This document shows, one piece after another, positions 25,612-32,500 of a stretch of 39,619 nucleotides of DNA. The translations under genes and the position numbers were made by a program. The stretch covers positions 1 to 39,619 of the forward strand of contig JAGWBU010000102.1 of assembly GCA_021295735.1 (NCBI GenBank), given 5' to 3'. The notes beneath the pieces were generated by a model that had not been told where the DNA came from, searched no databases, and was given only the letters and a program-made list of their open reading frames with translations. Positions within the stretch are counted from its first letter, which is position 1. Every line of letters starts with the position of its first letter. Source of the stretch: Candidatus Poribacteria bacterium. GTDB lineage: Bacteria; Poribacteria; WGA-4E; WGA-3G.

Positions 25612-25637
25612 TGTAGGAGCGATCTCCGAATCGCGAC
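25612..25637. repeat. REP-like palindromic element
   Basis: TGTAGGAGCGAT followed by CTCCGA and ATCGCGAC contains a GCGAT/ATCGC stem (25619-25634) with a 6-base loop. The TGTAGGAG start recurs at 33891. Confidence 0.5.
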
Positions 25638-25710
25638 GAAACCACTGTTAGTCAGTTAATTGTAGAATCCACTATAAAAGTAGCAGGCACACTCCGCGTA
25701 CCGTCCGCAT

Positions 25711-25732
25711 CTTGTGGGAGGGGTTTCAACCC
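25711..25732. repeat. REP-like palindromic element
   Basis: CTTGTGGGAGGGGTTTCAAC is followed by CC. GGGTT (25721-25725) and AACCC (25728-25732) form a tight stem, and the TGTGGGAG lead resembles TGTAGGAG at 25612 and 33891. Confidence 0.4.
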
Positions 25733-25807
25733 TGATTTCACGCATTCGTAGTCGCGCAATTCATTGCACCTCTTACATTTGCCTGAATGGCGGATTTTCT
25801 CGGATTT

Positions 25808-25838
25808 TTGTTGGATAGAGCGAAGCGAAACCCAACAA
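25808..25838. repeat. palindromic element
   Basis: TTGTTGG (25808-25814) and CCAACAA (25832-25838) form a 7-bp stem around a loop containing GCGAAGCG. It lacks a T-tract, so it is probably a dispersed intergenic element. Confidence 0.5.
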
Positions 25839-25882
25839 TTAACGGACTAAAAACCTATAGCCGATGACTGCGAAAATTAAAT

Positions 25883-27835
25883 ATGGACATAAACACAGGC
25901 ATCCGAAAGTGCCTGATCCCTTGCGTTCTCCTTTTACTGTTCAACTGCTCTCTTGTGTTCCACGCAGAAGCCGAGGATGTATACAGTCTATTCGGTAAAT
26001 TGTTCCTGTCTGGACGCGTCGAATACGATTTTACAAACAGACGAAACTTCCTCGCTGATACAGAGGAAGAACGAGTCCGGCAAGATAACTTTGATTTCGA
26101 CCGCCTCTTTCGGCGCGGCTTCCATAGCGTCCTTGTGATTGAGGAAACTGCTGGTAGTGTCAAAAATATCCTGAGTCTTGGCGAAGTGCCGACAACGTTT
26201 ACAAAGTTTACATTCGATCAGATTGATCTAAACGGTGTCCGCTGGGAGGTGCGTTCTAATCACAGCGATTGGACAATCTTAATGGTTCCAGGCACACTCA
26301 ATCGCCTGAACGGTCAAGAAGGTCAAACGGAAGGTTCGGGCATCGGCTTACGCGAAGTAACAAAATTCGGTAAATCGCAGTTAGGACTCTCTTGGTATTT
26401 CCGAGAAACGCCTGTTTGGGCAGTCGATATGGAAACCAATTTTGCCAATTATGGATTGAAAGCCGAATTAGCAGTAACGCCAAAAAACGCACTCCAGAAA
26501 AACTTGGGCTCACGTTTTGATGCCACGACAACCGTGTTCAAAGCATTCCGAACGGTTGGAGATACGCTCTTTCAAGCGGAGGCGTTTCGCGTCGGTCCAC
26601 GATTTGACGCCTCCCGCTCTGTCGGAGATAACGATGACCAGGACAGATACTCCGATAATACATTTCCTGACCCGCCATCCCTGATTATTCCTGGTGACCT
26701 TGATAAAAATAACAACGGCACCTTCGACTACGAGGACGATATTCTGCTGTTTGATGTTGATGAAGATTTCCTTGATGAAACAGATCGAAACAACAACGGT
26801 ATACGGGACGAAGAAGAAAACGATCAGAATCCGAATTACGAATTTGATGTCGGATTGGAAGGCGTCCGGCTTTTCATGAACCAAACGATGAGCCGAGAAA
26901 AAAGCGTAATTGACCTGGACCTTGGGCTCCAAGTCGAGAAAAACCTAAAATTCCGCAATATTCCAACCTCCAGGAAAGCGTTCGCTAACATGGTTTACAA
27001 GAAAGAATTGCAGCGCGCATCTTCGCTTATTTTTGAAAATGAACTCAAATTAGTGAAGGACAATATTCCTGACGAAACATGGTATTATGCAGGATTTTTG
27101 GGCAGACAAGATGAAAGAATCTATCGGTCACAACCGGAAATCCAAGAGATGGTGCCGGAAGGAGACCTGCTGTTTTTTTATGTTGATGGTGGGGCAGAAG
27201 TCGAAAAACGCCGCAAAGATCCCTTGCTGATGCAGAACGATCTGATTAACACTGCCAAAATCACGTGGGAATATAACGGTATAGACCGCATGATTACAAC
27301 GGCTCGTGCCAAGCTGCAATACGATATTGATTTTGACGGTAATAATGAACACTACGAAGTCGGCATTTTCAAAACCCTTTACCGGCTACGACCCTCCAAA
27401 TCGCTGGAAATCAGTCCAATGTTCAAATATACCATCCGTAACGGTTTCCGTATGGCGGAAGACCGACTCGAATACCTCAATCTACACGCGAGGATTGATG
27501 ATAGGGACGTCTCGCGTGAACTCCGATTGCGCCAAATTGAACAAGCACATGTCCGTGATATGACTCCTGCACTTATCCTCAAGGTCGTGTACCAGTTCAC
27601 AAAAACGATCAAGATCACAGGTGGTGGACAGATTCTTTTGTTCAACGATCTACTTAAGGATGATAACGATTTTGTTCGTCAAGCGCTATTAGCGGAAATG
27701 GAAAAGAGTTTTTTCGCCTATCGGAAGCAGCTTTTTCTACATATCGGGGCGCGATACATAGACCAGCGAGCAATTGGAGATGTGAACGATCAAAATTTCA
27801 TGGAAATATTTGTACGGGTCTTCGGAAAATTTTAA
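25883..27835 (+). CDS. outer-membrane beta-barrel-like protein with calcium-binding-type acidic segment (paralog B)
   Basis: The product is 650 residues, beginning with a signal peptide (RKCLIPCVLLLLFNCSLVFHAEA). Residues about 272-323 are an Asp/Asn-rich segment (DLDKNNNGTFDYEDDILLFD, DRNNNGIRDEEENDQNPNYEF) like EF-hand-type calcium loops. The rest alternates in beta-strand fashion (YRKQLFLHIGARYIDQRA), and the chain ends FVRVFGKF with a terminal Phe, as in BAM-assembled barrels. The order and motifs match the C-terminal and N-terminal parts of the 1118-residue protein at 10298, so the two are paralogs and this is the shorter form. The ATG has no clear Shine-Dalgarno. Its location in the outer membrane is inferred, and its function and family name are unknown to me. 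Confidence 0.7.
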   Translation: MDINTGIRKCLIPCVLLLLFNCSLVFHAEAEDVYSLFGKLFLSGRVEYDFTNRRNFLADTEEERVRQDNFDFDRLFRRGFHSVLVIEETAGSVKNILSLGEVPTTFTKFTFDQIDLNGVRWEVRSNHSDWTILMVPGTLNRLNGQEGQTEGSGIGLREVTKFGKSQLGLSWYFRETPVWAVDMETNFANYGLKAELAVTPKNALQKNLGSRFDATTTVFKAFRTVGDTLFQAEAFRVGPRFDASRSVGDNDDQDRYSDNTFPDPPSLIIPGDLDKNNNGTFDYEDDILLFDVDEDFLDETDRNNNGIRDEEENDQNPNYEFDVGLEGVRLFMNQTMSREKSVIDLDLGLQVEKNLKFRNIPTSRKAFANMVYKKELQRASSLIFENELKLVKDNIPDETWYYAGFLGRQDERIYRSQPEIQEMVPEGDLLFFYVDGGAEVEKRRKDPLLMQNDLINTAKITWEYNGIDRMITTARAKLQYDIDFDGNNEHYEVGIFKTLYRLRPSKSLEISPMFKYTIRNGFRMAEDRLEYLNLHARIDDRDVSRELRLRQIEQAHVRDMTPALILKVVYQFTKTIKITGGGQILLFNDLLKDDNDFVRQALLAEMEKSFFAYRKQLFLHIGARYIDQRAIGDVNDQNFMEIFVRVFGKF

Positions 27836-27908
27836 TAAAAAAGTGAGTTCCTCAAATTATACAATTTTTTACAGAATTTTCGCAAATTCTGCTTTTTTCA
27901 AAATTAAC

Positions 27909-27937
27909 TTGACATACATACATATATATATTAACGT
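27909..27937 (+). promoter_or_regulatory. candidate sigma-70-type promoter of the LamG gene
   Basis: TTGACA at 27909-27914 is a perfect -35. With a 17-base spacer the -10 would be TAACGT, a weak match that falls inside the left inverted repeat. The -35 and upstream AT-rich sequence resemble the promoter at 28998. Confidence 0.45.
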
Positions 27938-28006
27938 GAGTTCGGAAAAAGATGTAGGGTTCTAATGAAATTTGTGGAACCGGTTTTGCCCGGTCCTAAC
28001 GACCAA
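27931..28006 (+). repeat. left arm of a long inverted repeat framing the LamG gene
   Basis: This 76-base arm starts TTAACGTGAGTTCG and ends CCTAACGACCAA. Its reverse complement matches 28850-28924. Counting by eye, 60 of 76 columns agree with one gap, including both ends and AATTTGTGGAA in the middle. The arm ends 25 bases before the LamG start codon. Confidence 0.85.
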
Positions 28007-28030
28007 TACTGGACAAAAAAGGAGTCCAAA

Positions 28031-28807
28031 ATGTTTAACAAAATGTTGGTCATAGTTTTTGCTGTTATTGCAACTATTTTTATGTGTACAAATATGGCGA
28101 AAGCTCAAGTGATTACTAAAGGTTTGGTTAGCTACTGGACTTTTGATAAGGCTGATGTAGATGGCGATACTGTTAAAGACGTATTTGGGAAAAATGATGG
28201 AACCATGAAGGGCGACCCCAAAGTAGTTGAAGGTAAAGTCGGTCAGGCACTGGAGTTTGATGGTGATGATTATGTGGATTTCGGAGTTCCCGAAAGTTTG
28301 AATATAGATCCACCACTTACAGTTTCGATGTTTATTAATAATAAGGATCAGTCTGCCAGTTTCATATGGCAGGGCGGTGAGAAGAGTGGATCGACTAAGA
28401 ACTATATTTATATGAGGAATGATGGCGGGATGAACGTTGGTCAATGGCCACCTGGCGGCGGAGATTTGAATTCTCCTGGGGGGATTCTTGAAACACGCGG
28501 TGATTGGTATTATATCACTGCTGTTTTTGATGACCAATATCTTCTTTATGTCGATGGAGCTTTAAAGGGGGAACTCAAAGCAGAAGTTTACTCAGGTCCG
28601 ACCCCTACAGCTTGGCTACTTGGAACAAGGCTATTCCCTGCTAATGCTGCCTATTACTTCATAGGTCTCGTTGACGAACTTGGTGTTTATAATCGAGCGC
28701 TAAGTGAAGACGAAATCAACCAAAACATGGATGCAAAAGGGTGGGCTGACGTAAAGCCTGCTAATAAGTTAGCGCTTACTTGGGGAGATCTAAAAGCTTC
28801 AAGATAA
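28031..28807 (+). CDS. secreted LamG / concanavalin A-like lectin-domain protein with C-terminal tag
   Basis: The start is set at ATG 28031, six bases after AAGGAG, giving a clean signal peptide (MFNKMLVIVFAVIATIFM ... AKA). An ATG at 27965 would lie inside the inverted-repeat arm and spoil it. The product is 258 residues: GLVSYWTFDKADVDGDTVKD, GKVGQALEFDGDDYVDFGVP, LTVSMFINNKD, GDWYYITAVFDDQYLLYVDG, FIGLVDELGVYNRALSEDEI. This is a complete LamG domain. It ends VKPANKLALTWGDLKASR, a divergent version of the shared tag. It is the only gene between two inverted-repeat arms (27931-28006 and 28850-28924), suggesting it may have been acquired or moved as a unit. No transposase is present. The inferred role is extracellular ligand binding. 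Confidence 0.88.
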   Translation: MFNKMLVIVFAVIATIFMCTNMAKAQVITKGLVSYWTFDKADVDGDTVKDVFGKNDGTMKGDPKVVEGKVGQALEFDGDDYVDFGVPESLNIDPPLTVSMFINNKDQSASFIWQGGEKSGSTKNYIYMRNDGGMNVGQWPPGGGDLNSPGGILETRGDWYYITAVFDDQYLLYVDGALKGELKAEVYSGPTPTAWLLGTRLFPANAAYYFIGLVDELGVYNRALSEDEINQNMDAKGWADVKPANKLALTWGDLKASR

Positions 28808-28849
28808 CCTCAACTTAGCTAACACATAATCACGAAGTGAAAACTAAAC

Positions 28850-28924
28850 TTGGTCGTTAGGCCTGGGCATAAAACCTTCCACAAATTACACCTGATATCT
28901 AAATCTTTTTCGAACTCACGTTAA
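28850..28924 (-). repeat. right arm of a long inverted repeat framing the LamG gene
   Basis: This arm starts TTGGTCGTTAGG and ends CGAACTCACGTTAA. It is the inverted partner of 27931-28006. TTAA is at the outer end of both arms. The sequences inside the arms are unrelated, so the similarity stops sharply. Confidence 0.85.
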
Positions 28925-28997
28925 AAAATAAGCGAATTCCAAAAATTATATATTTTTGCAAAATTCTCGTAAAATAACGAACTTTTTCTATTTTAAC

Positions 28998-29026
28998 TTG
29001 ACAAACATATCTATAGGATGTATAAT
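28998..29026 (+). promoter_or_regulatory. consensus sigma-70-type promoter of the BlaI/M56 operon
   Basis: TTGACA (28998-29003) and TATAAT (29021-29026) are both perfect consensus hexamers with the ideal 17-base spacer. The site is about 130 bases before the BlaI-like start. The -10 overlaps a candidate operator half-site, the usual arrangement for autorepression. Confidence 0.85.
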
Positions 29027-29067
29027 ACTATTACTCCGTATTTAGAAATAGTATTTTAATATAGTAT
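29025..29067. promoter_or_regulatory. candidate BlaI-type operator
   Basis: ATACTATT (29025-29032) and AATAGTAT (29047-29054) form a perfect 8-bp dyad with a 14-base spacer. A third half-site ATAGTAT lies at 29061-29067. The dyad overlaps the -10 box and the start of transcription. BlaI/MecI-family repressors bind dyads in this position, so this is the best candidate site for the adjacent repressor. Confidence 0.6.
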
Positions 29068-29155
29068 TTAAAACACTTAATTGAGAACATTCGCGTTGAT
29101 GTTTGTCTGAATGAGTTAAAAAATTCACCCATAACCTCCAGATGAGGAAAATCAG

Positions 29156-29566
29156 ATGAAAAACAATAAATTACACCATTTAGAACTTGAGGTGATGAAA
29201 GTGGTGTGGAAACTGACGCGCGCCACAGTCAATGATGTTCTTGAAAACATTGATAGGAAACTCGCGTATACCACTGTCGCCACCACCATGAAAAGCCTTG
29301 AAAAGAAGGGTTTTTTGTCGCATCAAGTGGATGGTCGAACATTCGTTTACCAGCCTTTGGTCAAAGAAACAGAGATTACACATTCCATGCTTAACGATTT
29401 ATTGGAACGTCTCTTTGACAATTCGGCAGAAAAACTGGTGAACACGCTACTTGAGGTTCGACAAACCACTCCGTCTGAACTTGACCGTTTACAAAAATTG
29501 ATCAATGACTACCAGCCGGAAGAAATATCTGGAGTTCAACAACCCAAAGGAGTAACCGATGACTAA
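29156..29566 (+). CDS. BlaI/MecI/CopY-family transcriptional repressor
   Basis: The product is 136 residues, preceded by a GAGGA ribosome-binding site. It has the family winged-helix layout: LHHLELEVMKVVWKLTRATVNDVLENI, then the recognition helix region LAYTTVATTMKSLEKKGFLSHQVDGRTFVYQPLV, then a dimerisation helix (HSMLNDLLERLFDNSAEKLVNTLLE). Such repressors bind a dyad over their own promoter and are inactivated by proteolysis triggered by a membrane metalloprotease. That partner is encoded directly downstream, overlapping this gene by eight bases (29559-29566). A perfect dyad over the -10 box at 29025-29054 is the likely operator. The signal sensed need not be a beta-lactam, given the unusual sensor. 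Confidence 0.93.
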   Translation: MKNNKLHHLELEVMKVVWKLTRATVNDVLENIDRKLAYTTVATTMKSLEKKGFLSHQVDGRTFVYQPLVKETEITHSMLNDLLERLFDNSAEKLVNTLLEVRQTTPSELDRLQKLINDYQPEEISGVQQPKGVTDD

Positions 29567-32500
29567 GCAAATCCTGCTTTCTTTACTTAACTGTTCATGG
29601 CAATGGGGATTATTGGGCTGTTTAACATGGCTTGTGACCAGACGTTTTCGCCGCACCAACAGCACAACCCATCTGCTTTCGCTACTGCTTCTACTCAGTT
29701 TGCCAATCCTATTTGCTCTGAATCAGTTTGTGCCAACAATTTCAATCGGTAGCACGGCACCTGAATTGATGAAAGCACAACCCGTAGAAATTTCAGGTTT
29801 AATGACACAAACTGTAGACCTGCCGGAGATCACGACAACTGAAAGCGGCATGCAATCCCAAGCACACACGGTTGCTGGAAGCCAGTTTTCCTTTAATTGG
29901 ACTACAACCAATCTAATACTTTGTATTTGGGCTGTTGGGACACTTGCTATGTTGATTCGCGTTGCTTTTGGTTTGTATCGAATCCATCGACTCCGCCGTA
30001 CTGCAATAGTAGCGGATGATTCATATCAGGCAGTCTGTAAACGCTTGGCTCAAAAGCTGAACATAGATCGTCCAGTCACCGTTTGCTTCTCAGATCGGGT
30101 CGTATCACCTATCTCATTTGGTTGGTTATCACCTTACATTCTAATTCCGATAAAGATGAATTTAGATCAGTTTGAATTGGTAGCAGCGCACGAATTAGCG
30201 CACGTGCAAAGATTGGACTGGTTAACTAATCTCTTTTCTCATATAGTTGGTGCTATTTTCTTTTTCCATCCAATTTACTATTTTCTCAACCGAAAACTTG
30301 TCCATCTCCGGGAACGAATCTGTGATGATTGGGTCATCCAATTGACAGGCGCAAGGAAAAATTATGCCCAGTGTTTGTTAGATATGGTTCACCATAAAGA
30401 ACAGGCTATTCCTCTAACTTTGGGGTTAAATGAGCCGTCAGAATTGGAATCTCGAATTAACTCCATTTTGAAAAATAATAGACAACTTGACTTAAAACCA
30501 AGACGACGTTTGCGTGTAGTAGCAGTAACCTTACTCCTAACCTGTCTCCCTTTGCTTGCGATGGCACAGCTGGTTCCGCTGAGAACTGTTCAACTTTCAC
30601 TATTCGCTCAGACGCCACAGGAATCGGAAAAAGCGGTTGAAAAAGTTGAAAAGAAACGTGGTGAGCAGAAAAAACTTGCTGAAATGAAGGATAAGAAAGA
30701 ATACAAGGAAGACAAATCCATAAAGGTTTTGGACCCTTCAGCGTTTACTAAATCACAGGAAAACCGTTTGTTCTCCGGACCGCAACCCGGAGAAAAACTC
30801 CCGGCATTGATGGTGACCGGCACTGACGGCGAACTTGACGGTCAGATATTTGATATCACCGCTGAGGCGGATGGGAAACCGCTTGTATTGTTCTTGCAAA
30901 ATACCAATGGCGTCGGCGTAAAAGGGCTTGTTGGCGTGTCCCAGTTGCTCCTTAAAATTAATGCTTTCCAAAAAAGGAATAGCACGGCAACGGGTACCGA
31001 AGTGTCTAATCAAGGACTCCAGATAGGTGTTGTGTTCCTTACAGATGATCTTGATACTCTACCTATGTTAAAAAAAGGGATTCCAAATAAGGTATTAACA
31101 GGGATATCTCCTGATGGACGTGAAGGACCAGGGAGTTATGGATTGAACCGCAATGTGGCACAGACAATTATTATTGCCAAAGATGGGAAAGTACTACACA
31201 ATTTTGCTTTCACACAACCGATGCTCTATACTGATCCACATCTCCTCGGTGCCATCGCACAAGCGATTGAAGTAGAACCCGCAGCGTTGGAGAAGTGGCT
31301 GAATGATAAAGAATTAAATCGCTACATGACAATGGTTGCTGAATCTAACGCAAGGTTACTCGCCCTAAATTTTGAGAATCTACGCGCAGAACTCAAGCAG
31401 GGGAGAATATCAAAGAAAAAGGCAGCGGAAAAACTCAAAAAACTGGGTATCACTTGGGAAGAAGGCGAACAACTTCTCAAGAAGACCAACGATGATGCTC
31501 AGATGATGCACAGAGAACGCCAATATGAAAATCGCCGTCAAGTAGAAGTTGCTGACCCAGCAGATTTCGGTACGTCCGATGAAAAACGGATATTTTCTGG
31601 ACCGCAACCGGGCGAAAAACTTCCACCATTGAAGGCAACCGGGATAAGCGGTGCAGCAAAAGGTAAAACATTCGATTTTATTGCCAAAGCTGGTGGACAA
31701 CCGCTCGTGCTTCTGTTGCAAGACGAAAGTGGTGTAGGTTTGCGTGGGTTGTACGATATTTCCCGTATAGTTGATAAAATCTCCAATGAATCTAAGCAAG
31801 AACTACAGATAAGTGTTGTGTTTCTCAGCGATGATCCCGCAGCGTTGAAACAAATTACACAGCATGTGCCAGAGAACGTGTTAGTTGGTATTTCTCCGGA
31901 TGGTCGGGAGGGACCGGGGAGTTATGGGTTAAATCGCAATGTTTCACAGACAGTTATTATTGCTAAAGAAAGTAAGGTTTTTTATAACTTTGCTTGCACA
32001 CAACCTTTGCTCTTTGCCGATCCACATGTCCTTGGTGCCATAGCAGATGTAATTCAGGAAAAACCGGAAACAGTAGCGAAATGGCTGAACGAAGCGCCTG
32101 CTGAAGGTGAACGGATGCAGCGCGGCGGCGGACAGGAGAATGTAACAATACCTGATGCCAACTTAGCCGCCGTTGTGCGGGATGCACTCGGTTTGGATCC
32201 AAGTGCTCCAATTCCAAAAAAGAAGTTGGAAACATTAGAGACACTTCGTGCTTTGAAAAAAAACATAGGAGACTTGACAGGGTTGGAAAAAGCAACGGGG
32301 TTAAAGACTTTAATAATTCGTGGGGATTATAGTCAGAATCAAATCAAGGATATAACGCCACTCGCTGGATTGACGCAGCTAACGGAGTTATCTCTTTCAG
32401 AAAATCGGATTACAGATATCAAACCACTTGCTGGATTAGCGCAGTTGAAAAAGTTAAGGTTAAACAATAATGGACTTATTCGCGACATCACGCCTCTCGG

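Larger units (their letters stand above)
25382..25882. other. repeat-rich intergenic region
   Basis: This 501-base spacer begins with a 21-bp hairpin terminator and holds three REP-like palindromic elements (25612-25637, 25711-25732, 25808-25838). I see no gene. No strong Shine-Dalgarno precedes the next start at 25883. Confidence 0.7.
28808..29155. other. regulatory intergenic region upstream of the BlaI-like gene
   Basis: This spacer of about 350 bases contains the right inverted-repeat arm, an AT-rich segment resembling 27835-27914, a perfect -35/-10 promoter, a candidate operator, and the Shine-Dalgarno GAGGA at 29144-29148. No gene is seen in it. Confidence 0.7.

Noticed and set aside
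27965-28030. Upstream ATG for the LamG gene at 27965
   Set aside because: It lies inside the inverted-repeat arm, has no ribosome-binding site and would place 22 polar residues before the signal peptide.
27962-28537. 191-codon open frame antisense to the LamG gene
   Set aside because: It lies wholly opposite a well-supported gene with a signal peptide, Shine-Dalgarno and conserved fold; its translation has no recognisable domain.
27994-28863. Integron attC-like site (GTTAGGC) around the LamG gene
   Set aside because: Only one core-like heptamer fits, and the paired core and internal boxes are missing; a long inverted repeat explains the sequence better.
29559-30580. A classical beta-lactam resistance sensor
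   Set aside because: The protease part is BlaR-like but there is no penicillin-binding sensor domain and no beta-lactamase gene nearby.
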